Shown: positions 20,937-31,040 of the stretch, in pieces
Numbering within the stretch: the first letter of the stretch is position 1
Layout of the letters: each line of letters starts with the position of its first letter
Source of the DNA: Exophiala sp. HKRS030
Taxonomy: Eukaryota; Ascomycota; Eurotiomycetes; Chaetothyriales; Herpotrichiellaceae
Assembly: GCA_023897205.1 (NCBI GenBank)
Contig: JAHWDD010000007.1
Span: 558,001-622,000 of the forward strand
Length of the DNA stretch: 64,000 bases
Reading direction: 5' to 3'
Notes under the pieces: generated by a model
The model's database searches: none
Told to the model about the DNA's origin: nothing
What the model saw: only the letters and a program-made list of their open reading frames with translations
Translations under genes and position numbers: made by a program

Positions 20937-23083
20937 CTACATGTTACGTGAGAAGGCATCTGGAGCTCCGATGCCCTCGGCATCAAAAGTTGAGAAAACA
21001 TCAAACTGCGCGTATGTGGGTAAATGTCCGTCAAAAGCAAAAGGGCTGTATTCAGACAGGCCCGCATCCTCTGCAAATTGCGTCTCCAATGATAGAGAAT
21101 CTTCCATTACCACCTCATTGACCAGAGAGTGGTTCATGAGATCATCGGAATTTGAGGGATCGGCAGGGACAGGCATCGGCCGTTGCTGGCTTCCCACGTA
21201 GTCACTCTCAAGATGGCAGACCCGAATGATCAACTGAATGATCTTCCGCACTCGCCTGGCAACGAGGTATGTGGTCTCCAATTCCCCGAGGGCTCGCACA
21301 CATGTCTTGAGGGCATGCATCTCGGACGATACGTCTTCGGATTTCCTTTCCGCGATGCTTGCGACCAGGGTCGTTGCGGCCAGGGAGATGGAGTGAAGGG
21401 CGATGCCAGACAGAGCAGTCACGTCGCCGTGTTGTTGCTGGAACTCGTGGAGACAAGAAGCCACGGAGGTGGCGAACGTGATGCACTGTCGTCGCGAGTA
21501 GGCTGTCCGAGTCGAGGGCTCTTCAGGCCGGCTGCCGAACCTCGCCGTCGGCTGGTGCAGTAGGATCATGACAGCCGCGTACTGCAGGTTGAGAGAAGAG
21601 ACCGATGCTGGACAGTCTTTCCGATACTGTAGCGAGGGATCCAGATTCGCTCTCCATGATTGTAACTTTTGATCAAAGTCGTCGAGCTTTCCGTATGAAC
21701 GAACATCGGCGTTGAGTACGTCACAGATATCGCCCACAATGATCAGCAGTGACACCCAAGCATAGGCCATTTTGGCTTCCCAGGAGCTGTTCGCCGACAT
21801 CCACCTCGCTTCCTGGGCGGGAATGTCTTCGGCATTGAGGCAACAGGGGCGACCAAGGTAGAGACCCCAGAATCGATCAAAAATGACACAAGCCCAGAAA
21901 ACGAGCCGTCGAGCCTGGACGTCTTCGAGAGACATGTTTCCCGATGATGATTGTTTCAGTCCATTGTTCTTGTGGATTCCCAAGTCCACGGCCAGTCTGC
22001 ATGCATCCCCCGTCAGAAGCCAGCCTTTGGTGTCTTTCCCAAGACCGCTGTGCAAGACTGATAGAAGGAGGAGAGACTGTATCGTTGTGAGTCGAGGTCT
22101 TTTCAATTCCTCTTCCGTATACTTCAAGGCTTTGGCCATGAGATAGGGCAACTCGTCGCCAAAGTCATCCTCGTTTCGTGGAATGGCCAACGCCTTGAGA
22201 TGTTCGCGTGGTGATATGCGTGCAGCGCAGGCAAAAACGCAGTACATGAGAGCTTTACTGACATATTTCGGTTGTCTTTGCTTCAGACCTTTGAGAAATG
22301 TTTCTTTTTGGAAAACCTGAAGAACGGTATGTTGGTAATTCCAGTACACGTCCAGGAGGTGGGCCTGTGTCTCAGAATCAAGGTCATTTATGGTGAAATC
22401 GTCCTCATTTATGGCGGCATCCCCACAAGCCTCCAAGAGAGATATAGATATACTCTCGGTCAAGTGAACACTGCAAGTGGGTCCAAAGAACTGGACCTGG
22501 CCTTCAGCATTACTGTTCAATTGCCAGTCCCGCTGGGTCAATCGAGAGATCAAATTATTGTGACGAGTTGGTGCGTCCGGTAAGACTGGCTCTCTGGCAG
22601 TTTCGAGTTGGGGCTTTTGCTTGGTGCGTGCTTCCTTTAGAGCTGCCTCCAGTTCTGCGATTCGTTCTCGTAATTCCTTGACTTGAGATTTAGAGACCGG
22701 ACTGTGTTGGTGCTGTTAGCTCAGCGTTCCACTTCCACTTTCCAGGAGAAGACTCACTTCTTACGTTGATCCTCATGCGGAACGACACAAGCGAGACCTA
22801 ACTTCTTGCATTTCTGACACCCATCTGGGTTATAATGGCACTAAAGAAAAGGCCATCAGTAAGAAGGGGCCATGAAAGGGTAACAAAATGCGATGCTAGG
22901 ATCACGTTCATGTACCTTGATCTTTTTGAGCCTGCAGTACGTGCATGCAAGTATGTTGCCCGCAGTCGAACCACTCCTGCGACATTTCACCCTGCGAGGG
23001 GTCGATGCGACACTAGGCGAGGTAGGCGTGCTGTGACTATCCGAACCTATGGTTACAGCGGTCATACTGTTGGGGAATTCCAT
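20937..23083 (-). CDS. Zn(II)2Cys6 transcription factor (regulator 2)
   Basis: Second cluster regulator. Three exons (23083-22916, 22840-22758, 22701-20937) give 671 aa. The zinc cluster C-x2-C-x6-C-x6-C-x2-C-x6-C, from CTYC to LACVVP, is completed only by splicing exons 1 and 2. It is followed by a short coiled-coil linker (VKELRERIAELEAALKEA), the usual dimerisation element of Gal4-type factors. The fungal-specific transcription factor domain then contains GWLLTGDACRLAVDLGIHK and a RRLVFWACVIFDRFWGLYLG stretch. The start at 23083 is the most upstream ATG found in the open frame; an additional upstream exon cannot be excluded. A CGG-N10-CCG site about 300 bp upstream suggests autoregulation or cross-regulation. 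Confidence 0.9.
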
Positions 23084-23574
23084 AAGGACTTGACCAGGGG
23101 CTTGCGTTGTAACGTGCAAGGTCTTTGTTCTCCGGTTCTGACTCACCAGGCGTGGTGTTTCCTAGGTAGTTCATTCAGCTTTTCGAGCAAGAACACCGAG
23201 GAGTAAGAAAAGATTGACTGGAAGTGCATAGGAGGAAAAACATAACCATTAGTCAACCTGGAGACCCCCTCGCCAGTGAGTCTACCCCGCAACCAAGACC
23301 TGGGGAGAAAACTCCAAGCCAGGGCCTTTCGCCTAGACCAGACGGGCCTGAGCATGGGCGGGGTTTAAGCCTACGCCCTCGGTCTTTGATCTCCGGAGGG
23401 GATACAACCAGCTATGCGCGGTCCAACGGTGAAGCCGTGTACCTGCCAACTGGTTCGCAAAGTTGTACCTCGTGCCAGCTCTTCTGGAATAAACCCCCGC
23501 ATTTATTCAAATTCGGATTTCCTACAGATTTGTGGAGCAAATCCCAAACGTACTCTATCTGCGTATAGAGACTT
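23084..23574. other. Intergenic region upstream of regulator 2
   Basis: 491 bp. It contains the CGG-N10-CCG site at 23380. No gene. Confidence 0.5.
23380..23395. promoter_or_regulatory. CGG-N10-CCG site upstream of regulator 2
   Basis: CGGTCTTTGATCTCCG. Its last ten bases, TTGATCTCCG, are identical to those of the site at 27216. Confidence 0.5.
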
Positions 23575-25507
23575 TCATATCTTGCCTCTCCGCAAGAACA
23601 GGTCGGGGATACGAACGTACTTGGCTCTGAGATATTCGGCCACGTTCTTTCCGAGAATGTCATAGGTGCTACTGCTTGCAACTCCTCGATCCAAGTGGTC
23701 GAAAAGAAGAAAATGTACTGCCCAAAGATGTGGAAGCTCAAACCTTTCCACCAGCCCGCCCCTATAATCGATTCCCAACAGCTCTTTGATCATTGAAATC
23801 GACAGAGTTGATCTCAACCACTCATACTCATCCTCAGATCGAACGTAAAAGCTAACGTTGGCGTTAGACGACTTGTCTCCAGAGCGTGCGTGTGCAACAT
23901 AGCCCAGTGGAGCCAGTGTGGTCGAACCCCAGGTGGCTGGCGGGGCGGGGTTTTCGGTATCGTAGGAAGGTTGATGTCGTGGGTAGGTGTAGGTTTTAGT
24001 AGGCGGGGCGACGTCAAGGGTGTTGCCTGCGAAGTGCACTTTGTGTGGGACAATACCTTGGGGAACCAGTGCCACCCAGAACTCCTGAAAGACAAGGTGG
24101 TCAGCGAAGCATTCGAGCGAGTCGGGGGGTATCATACATAATACGACTTCGGTATCCCTTGCCGCTGGTCCAGGCTGAACTGAGCCCCAGGATAGGTTTG
24201 CATCACGGTGTCAACGACTGGTTGCAGGAACACTGATGGCTCCAAGTCATTCCGATCCCTCGCCTGTGCGAAGACCCGAACGTCGCAGGTCGCAGACTCC
24301 TGACTTTGTGGGTTATCAGGTGGCCTTCCATTGAGCGAAACTCTAAAGCAATGGTACTTGTCGACCGGCAGGACGTCACGGATCTGGGTTTCAAACATGG
24401 CTGTCTTCTCCTCCACGTCGAGTCCGACGACGTAGAAATGAGTCTCGGCTTGCCAGCCACCGAGGGCGGTCATACCGACTTTGGTTGTTGGTGGAGGAGG
24501 GAGTCCTTTGGCTCCAGATACGTGGACTCGATCTTTGCCCACTTGCTCCATTTTGATATTGGTAAGATCGGCGACAACGTCCTATGGAGCGGTTAGCTAT
24601 AATTCAGGCGACGTCTATCAGCTGCACACCACCAGAACCAACGTACAGAATTAAAATACCAGGGTCCTTGTATTTCATACAACACCTGGCTTTTACATGT
24701 CTCGGTCGAGACCAGCCCGTTGGACCCTTTCTCCTTGGTAATGATACAGGTGCCATCGTATGCAAGTTCCGCAATGGGATAGCCCAAGTTGAGAATCTGC
24801 TTTCCAGTACCCAAAGATTTGAAGCCTGACCAGTTGGCACCACAGACATAAGCGCCACATTCAATCAGATGGCCACAAACCAGAGCGCCGGCAAGCTCGT
24901 CGAAATCAGTCTCGGTCCACCCGTGCCACCAAAGACCGGCGGCGATGACAGGAGCGGGATCTGCGACTCTGCCGGTTAGGACGACATCTGCGCCTTCTGC
25001 CCACGCCTTGGCAATTCCTTTGCCTCCAAGGTAGCATTGGGCATAGAGAGGATCGAATTCCCACGTCGAAAGATCTTTGTCGGTTGTCAATCTCTGAAAT
25101 CGTTCTCCTTTCTGTTGGAGATGCTTGATTCTCTCCACACTGATCTCATCTCCCGAAACCCAGGCGACCTTGAGGTTGAGGCCTTTTTGGGATATCATCT
25201 TCTCGACATGCTCAGCCAGGAGTTCGGTGCCCGAGGCACCTGCATTCGCGGCAAGCTTGATCTTTTTGGCGGCCAAGTGTTCCAAAGCTGGTTCCAGTGA
25301 CTCCAGAAACACAGTCTCGTATCCCAGTGAACTCGAATCTTGCAGTTTTTCCATGCCGCGGGTAGTCATGTTGTACTCACTCATCCAGTCACCAAAGATG
25401 ACGTCCACCTCCTCGTTCTTCGACATGCGGGCAAGGACACCATGATGATCTGTAATGCCACCTTCGCACCCTCCAATGCGGACTGCGCGGTTGCGAATGG
25501 AAGGCAT
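23575..25507 (-). CDS. AtuA-family protein (acyclic terpene utilisation, PF07287 type)
   Basis: Three exons (25507-24647, 24581-24138, 24084-23575), in phase, 604 aa. The N-terminal two thirds carry the AtuA-family pattern: RIGGCEGG, DVIFGDWMSEYNM, NAGASG, LTGRVADPAP and the CGHLIECG/CGANWSG segment. The last 110 residues, starting at GYVAHARSGDKSSN, form the separate C-terminal AtuA-like domain found in fungal and actinobacterial members. The family is named from the Pseudomonas atu operon for citronellol and geraniol breakdown. Its chemical role is, to my knowledge, not established. Association with the ligase, BVMO and reductase genes suggests terpenoid- or branched-acid degradation here. 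That is an inference. A CGG-N10-CCG repeat lies 104 bp upstream. Confidence 0.9.
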
Positions 25508-25986
25508 CCTTATGGGCCAGGTTAGGTTCCAGAAGCTGGATTCGATGCAAGGCTGCTACGTCCTGGGGATGCCTGGGGTCATGGATAGCCAATCTATACG
25601 ATCTAGAACTCGGACATCGACCACCGAGCCTTCGAGGATGGCGTAGTCCTTTGAGCCATAACTTACACAACGATCATTTCCCAATGAGAACCAGAGCTGA
25701 CTTGAGGCAGTCTCCTCTAGATCATCCTAGACGCGACAGTCAGGCTAACGTTGGCACATTGAAACGAGATGTGCAACCCGGCCATTTAACTCCAGCACCG
25801 ACACTAACGGGCCGCCCCCCCCCAAAAAGACCCACCCTGGTTTCCACCAAAATACTGCGGGGGCGGGTTGCGTAAGAGAAGACTGATCCCAAAATATTCT
25901 CAGATGTTCCCTGAACACAAAGACAGAAATTGTCTGAAGTTACTTTAATTAGCATTAAATATGCTTGTTCATAACCTCCGGCTCGG
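25508..25986. other. Intergenic region upstream of AtuA-family gene
   Basis: 479 bp, with a CGG-N10-CCG site near the AtuA start and a C9 homopolymer around 25815-25823. No gene. Confidence 0.5.
25611..25626. promoter_or_regulatory. CGG-N10-CCG site upstream of AtuA-family gene
   Basis: CGGACATCGACCACCG, with arms extending to CTCGG and CCGAG, 104 bp from the start codon. It is nearly identical to the site at 18973. Confidence 0.55.
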
Positions 25987-27113
25987 CTAAAGCAAGGCAA
26001 TGGCATTCGCAGGACTACCGACTCCTCCAAAAACGTGAAGAGGGGCACTCGTGAAAAGAAAGGACCACTGTCCTGCTCCTGCACAGAGTTTGGATAAATC
26101 TTCGAGATTCCACAGCTCGCCGATAGGGCATCCCCAGTGAGCCAGCATCCATTCGTGCAGGCAAACTTTGTCTTTGGCTCCGAATGGAGCCGGGCATACC
26201 TCGAGACCTAGAGAATCACAGGCGATTGCTGCAAAGTGGTTGTTCCAGATCCATTTCACCATTTCCATAGATGCCTGCAGACCAATAAATGCTCCCACCT
26301 CGAGGGCTTCTTGGGCGTCGGAACGTGAGGTCTTTTTGTACCAGTCAGTGAATCCCATCCTGATGATGAGGATGTCACCATGCTTCAAGGTGGTCCCCTG
26401 GTAGCGAGCCACCGCCTCGAGTTCAGCCACTGTGATCTCGGTGGAAGCATCGGCCTTCTTGACGGGTTTCCCCGTTTCTTGTTGCCACCGAAGATAATCC
26501 AAAAGTACTCCTCGACCTACGATACCTCCCTTCTCAACCCATTCTATAAACGTACAATGTTAATTGTCAAATTAGTCGTCAAGGCTTGAGCGAGAGTTCA
26601 CAATAGAGGGAGTGGTCAAATTCTCGGACGTACTATGAATCCCATTTCGGCCAATTTCATCTTGGCTGATATCTTCGTGCTTCATGCCATTGAAGTACGT
26701 CCCAGGACCCTGAAGACCGACGTGGCGAAATCCGTCCCATTGGGAGCTACCTTGGGTGTTGAACGTAACAACGTCGTCGTGTGCATATATTTCGTACATG
26801 CCGCCAGCATTTGCTTTTTTAAAGTCTAGAATCTTTTGCTTAAAGCCCTCTCGTCCGGCCACACGATGCGCAAAAAAGTCGAGCCTCAAATCTAGCTGAC
26901 AAGACTCCCCCAGGCGGACTTCCTTCAAAGCATCAAGTTTGACCTTCTTGGTGAGAAGATTCAACGCTGCAGAATGTGAGATGTAACAATCTTCCATTGA
27001 GGTCGAAACCTACTTCCGAGTTGGTCGTCCTTGCCCCAATATCCCCACGCATTACCTTGAGGCTGACCCTCCACCTTTGGCAGGGAGTCAAAGTCAGGAA
27101 GTGGCTTTGACAT
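25987..27113 (-). CDS. Cyclase-family metal-dependent hydrolase (PF04199, kynurenine-formamidase-like)
   Basis: Three exons (27113-27014, 26966-26634, 26543-25987), in phase, 329 aa. The joins restore the family hallmarks: WGYWGKDDQLGTLN across junction 1, TQGSSQWDGFRHVG in exon 2, and HKWVEKGGIVGRGVLLDY across junction 2. In exon 3, LKHGDILIIRMG and the conserved ACDSLGLEVCPAP and CLHEWMLAHWG segments follow. Members hydrolyse amides, lactones or cyclic diketones with a metal ion; the ligands here are expected among the D/H residues of the QWDGFRH motif. In this cluster it could open a ring or cleave a C-C bond, but no substrate can be assigned. It diverges from SDR 3 across a 213-bp shared promoter. 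Confidence 0.9.
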
Positions 27114-27215
27114 CGTACTACAAGTGATATACTGAGGTATGAATAATTCTAGATGGTGTATTCATGAGTATTTGAGCATGGTTGAGCCTTATAAGTCGCA
27201 ACATGATTCCCGAGA

Positions 27216-27231
27216 CGGATATTGATCTCCG
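27216..27231. promoter_or_regulatory. CGG-N10-CCG site in cyclase/SDR 3 divergent promoter
   Basis: CGGATATTGATCTCCG, located between the start codons 27113 (minus) and 27327 (plus), close enough to serve both genes. Confidence 0.5.
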
Positions 27232-27326
27232 ACCTTGCTGGATCTCCCCGAGGTTGTACACTATTTGGATGACACTCCTCCTCTGATCCTTCGAAAGTAG
27301 TGTTGATACACAATCGATAGTGAAAC

Positions 27327-28255
27327 ATGGCATCACTTGCGGGAAAGATCGTAAGACCCCCTTGTGGACATCTATGCCCAATTGACTATCTAACGAAGTA
27401 TTCTCCGACCAGGTCACAATTACTGGTGCTGCAAGTGGGATAGGCCTTGCCACCGCTCGCCTACTGGCTGAACGCGGTGCTAAGTTATCGCTAGCTGATG
27501 TGAACGGGGAAAGACTTGACGAAGCCTTGAAAAGTCTCGCCGGAGAGGGCCACATTGCCACAGTTGTCGATGTCAGGAAGCCTGAACAAGTAAATGCTTG
27601 GATTGAAAAATCGGTCCAGACCTTCGGGCACATCAATGGGGCAGCCAATGTCGCCGGTATTGAGCATGAAGGCGGTCGCCACTTTGCTGATGCGAGGGAC
27701 GAGGACTGGGAACTAGTCATGGGTGTAAACTGTTCCGGCGTGTTCTACTCCATGCGGGCCCAGCTACGCGCCATGATGAAAGCTGGAGGCTCCATTGTGA
27801 GTGATTCTACTCCGTCATATATACTGAGAGCTCCGAGGCTGATCATGATGGTGTTCAGGTCAATGTATCGTCTGTCGCAGGTTTTCTGGGTCTCGCAGAT
27901 TTCACTTGCTACAATGCTAGCAAATGGGCAGTCATTGGCTTGACGAGGACCGCAGCTCGCGAGTACGGACGCTATAATATCCGTTCAAATGCTGTGGCTC
28001 CAGGTATGCCTTTCACAAAAGCGGCTTGTCCTACTTTTTTTGTCATCTAACATCTTTCAAGGAGTGATTGCAACTCCTCTGGTGAAAGCGATGGAAACTG
28101 GCCATCGAAATGGAAAGGTTACCACAAGTATGCAGGCGCTAGATCGGCAAGCGGACCCCGTTGAAGTCGCCAATGTGATCGCATTCCTTCTTAGCGACGA
28201 AGCATCATTCGTAACGGGTGCAACTTACAAGGTTGATGGCGGTTGGACAGCCTGA
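27327..28255 (+). CDS. Short-chain dehydrogenase/reductase (SDR 3), classical
   Basis: Four exons (27327-27350, 27413-27796, 27859-28003, 28062-28255), in phase, 248 aa, the standard length for a classical SDR. Exon 1 is only 24 nt and encodes MASLAGKI. The cofactor motif TGAASGIG, the ANVAG motif and the active-site YNASK are all present. APG-VIATPL spans junction 3, and the C-terminus has the usual GATYKVDGGW. The catalytic serine lies in NVSS of exon 3, which appears only after splicing. It most likely oxidises a secondary alcohol or reduces a ketone with NAD(P). It is divergent from the cyclase-family gene. Confidence 0.93.
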
Positions 28256-28295
28256 TGTAACTCGGACAGCAATTATGTGTGTGAAAGGCGGTCTA

Positions 28296-28451
28296 GATGA
28301 TGCCCATAAGTACAGAAGCAGTACCAGGCATGAAGAGGAAGCCACCTGGTGTGATAGGGTTGACCATATGATAATTTCTGGCAAAACCTAGGCGAGTCGA
28401 CTCGCCAGGATAGTCAGTTTCGTTGATCGTCTGTCGAAATGGAATACCACA
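28296..28451 (-). pseudogene. Relic of a TRI12-type MFS transporter
   Basis: On the minus strand CGIPFRQTINETDYPGE, an intron-like gap, and GGFLFMPGTASVLMGII reproduce, in order, the exon 7/exon 8 region of the intact transporter at 15997-18376 (YGIPFRQMIKEIDYVG, then GGFLFIAGAVPVLMGIV). DNA similarity extends through both exon pieces. No start, no further helices and no downstream exons were found, so only about 150 bp of a paralogue remains. Confidence 0.8.
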
Positions 28452-29300
28452 GAAGTCAGTGCCGAAGTTTTGGCCTCTCCAAAGTCCGTTTCCATTTCTA
28501 GAGCTGAGCATTTCGCCTGTGGCTGTGAGTCAGGACTTGGATGAGCCCTGAGATGGGCTCCATCGGCTTTAATCTAGACGAAAATAACATGGTGGTCACA
28601 TCGTACCCGAAAACACGAAACGGTATACATTGTGAGACACAGTCAATCTGTGGGCTTCAGCTGAGGCAATGTATTCGTATCGGAAGAATAATAGCAAATG
28701 TACAACAAAATAGTTCAACCCGGCGACAAACCTTCGAGTATCTCGATGCGCATACATGCCGCCCTTTCGTCGCAGTTTGAGTTCCTCTTCTTCAAACCAT
28801 CTTGCGATGCGCCCTCTTGTTGAATGGCTGGGGGGGCTTCATTGGCCTCCTCATCTAGATTCCTCCCTCCAGACGGAAATGAAGGGAAGAAACCCCAGAT
28901 CTTTGTCTTGTTATTAACTCACATAAGTGTAGAATTTGAAGAGCTTGCTGCAGAGCTCACTCAGCCTACCAAAGAAGATCTACTCGACCTGGCAAGCCGA
29001 CGGTCTTTCTTCCGCAAGAACAGGCTTCATCCCTTCTTTCTCAGATTATGCGATGCAACAAAACCAGATCCTACCTCTCGGTCCTCCGAAATGGCCATCT
29101 CCGACCTCCTCGACATTCTCTTGAGCAGTGTGAGTGCCATATGGGGTTTGTAAGACTGAAAGCACTCTCATCCCGATGAAGTGCCGCTTAATTCTTCCAG
29201 AGGCTTCAGTGTTCAGTCGAAGACAGCTGTCGTACATCCTGTTCGCTATCAATGAGTTGAAAGCCATAGTGTTGCCACTCGAGTTTGCTGTACTGCAACT
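28452..29300. other. Intergenic region at the right end of the cluster
   Basis: About 850 bp. A 109-codon frame at 28824-29153 has no recognisable motif and is not called. Otherwise nothing seen. Confidence 0.4.
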
Positions 29301-31040
29301 CTACTTCAAGCTAATTATGCTATAGTTGTCTCGAGATAGTATGGTGCAGATCAGTATTTCCAGCAAGTCGTGGCCCAAGGCAATACCCAGCAGAAAAAAG
29401 GCCAAGTACAGTACAGGCAAAGCCGTGAGTCCGATGCGAATATCAAACCAATCGGCCACAATTGTGGATTGAGTAGGCTCGCTCCATTCCTTGCTCGTCG
29501 CGGATGTTGGAGTTTCCAACTCATTCTCTTGCGGTGTCGTCGACACTGGTTGCTTCTTTTCCATCTCAGATTCGAATTGACTGTCCTTTAATTTTAGCTC
29601 ACCCTGTAGAGCTTGGACTAGTGCCCTCAATTCCTGTATTTCGTCCATTGCCAAATCGACCCTCTTTTGAAGGACGAGCATCGGAGACTTTGCTGAGAAA
29701 GGGGCGTCTGGAGGAGGAGTGCAAGGGGACAGCGTGGGTCGACGGACTGGAGAGTCAGGCATCTCGGGCCGGAGCTTGAGTGGTGAGAGAGGGAATCTCC
29801 GACTCGAAGGCGATCTCGTATTCCAGTCTGCTTTCATGCGCCATCTCGAAAATGGTGTCGCAGAGCTTGGTGTAGCGCTGAAGATCTCAACTGGAGAAGC
29901 AGGAGACAACGCCATGGTGCGAATCTTCCGTGCACCGAAGGGAGTTCCGCAATGAGCGATGCTGCTGTTCAAAGGAGTTTCGTACTCTTCGTCACACTTC
30001 CATGTAATCGTACTGAAGGTGGTACGGAGATGTTTAAGAAGAACATCGTCGCTTCCAGGAGCAGTGTCGATTGAGAGCGTCAAAGAAGGCATTGGAGAAA
30101 CCGGCGGAGTGCCGTTCGTTCTAAGAAGCTGTCGCAGGGCATTTTTGATGACGGGTTTCAAGAAGCAAGTTGCCCAATCCTCGACTGCTTCTATCCAAGC
30201 TTGAAATTCGCAATACCCTGCAGATTCATTGAGGTTGAACCTCGAAATCTCAGCCATGCAGTATCGCCCCTCAGAATCAATAAAATGATAGTTGATTATA
30301 GCAATAGCGTTGTCAAGCGAACAAGAAAAAGACACAAGTCTATCGAGAGTAGCCCAAGGACTGTTGCACCGTCGGAATAGAAGTTGTAGTGCTCGTATAC
30401 AGTGTGCTCCAACAATAGCACATTGGTTTCTAGCATTTTCAAAGCCATCTTCTGAGCTAGAATCCAGTCTTTCAAAAACCAAAAAGGGGCAATATACAGT
30501 AGTGCCCAGTGAGACGCAACCAGAATCGAAGTCGACAAGGGTTCCAGTAGATGCGGCGGAGTTTGGGAGGACCAACAGTTCACCTTCGTCGAAAGCAGAG
30601 GTTGTGAAGCCAGTGAGCAAGCTCGGTCGAGGTGCTGGAAGTTCAAACAGGCTTTCTTGGGCCTTGACAGTGCGTGGTGGAAGCGCTTCGCGGCTCATCT
30701 TTGGAGCATGACACCTTTGCAAGCCTTTTGTCGGATGGACTGTTGGCAACACATTTGGAGGGAATATCATCGTTGCGCCGAAGCCAGTTCCTTCCGCAAG
30801 CTGCTTGCGCCATGCTCTTTCTTGCTCCGTGAACCTTTCCAAGCCGTATAGTATTGGCTTGAGCCTGTCAATGAAGGGACGAGACAATTCAGATAGTGGC
30901 ATTTCGGCTTTCAGGATAATCCGGAAAGAACTTAAAACCACACGTCGAAACTCTGACCATCTTAGATAACTGCCATCGATAGCTCTTAGAAACGAGACTG
31001 GAGAGTCTGGTGATGAAGTGGAGGACTCCGTCAAGGCCAT
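29301..31040 (-). CDS. DUF7924-like fungal protein with C-terminal membrane anchor
   Basis: Single exon, 579 aa. The central part (about residues 170-320) resembles the fungal DUF7924 domain: VYCPFLVFERLDSS, then NQCAIVGAHCIRALQLLF, a beta-strand block and a helical segment ending in CFLKPVIKNALRQLL. DUF7924 is believed to have a PD-(D/E)xK-nuclease-like fold; here the acidic/lysine pattern of an active site is not evident. A Pro/Ser-rich disordered region, a coiled-coil segment (DEIQELRALVQALQGELKL) and a C-terminal hydrophobic helix (LTALPVLYLAFFLLGIALG) follow. The helix suggests tail anchoring. Such genes are often lineage-specific and multi-copy. The first ATG is used; other starts are possible. 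Confidence 0.6.
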   Translation of the reverse strand: MALTESSTSSPDSPVSFLRAIDGSYLRWSEFRRVVLSSFRIILKAEMPLSELSRPFIDRLKPILYGLERFTEQERAWRKQLAEGTGFGATMIFPPNVLPTVHPTKGLQRCHAPKMSREALPPRTVKAQESLFELPAPRPSLLTGFTTSAFDEGELLVLPNSAASTGTLVDFDSGCVSLGTTVYCPFLVFERLDSSSEDGFENARNQCAIVGAHCIRALQLLFRRCNSPWATLDRLVSFSCSLDNAIAIINYHFIDSEGRYCMAEISRFNLNESAGYCEFQAWIEAVEDWATCFLKPVIKNALRQLLRTNGTPPVSPMPSLTLSIDTAPGSDDVLLKHLRTTFSTITWKCDEEYETPLNSSIAHCGTPFGARKIRTMALSPASPVEIFSATPSSATPFSRWRMKADWNTRSPSSRRFPLSPLKLRPEMPDSPVRRPTLSPCTPPPDAPFSAKSPMLVLQKRVDLAMDEIQELRALVQALQGELKLKDSQFESEMEKKQPVSTTPQENELETPTSATSKEWSEPTQSTIVADWFDIRIGLTALPVLYLAFFLLGIALGHDLLEILICTILSRDNYSIISLK

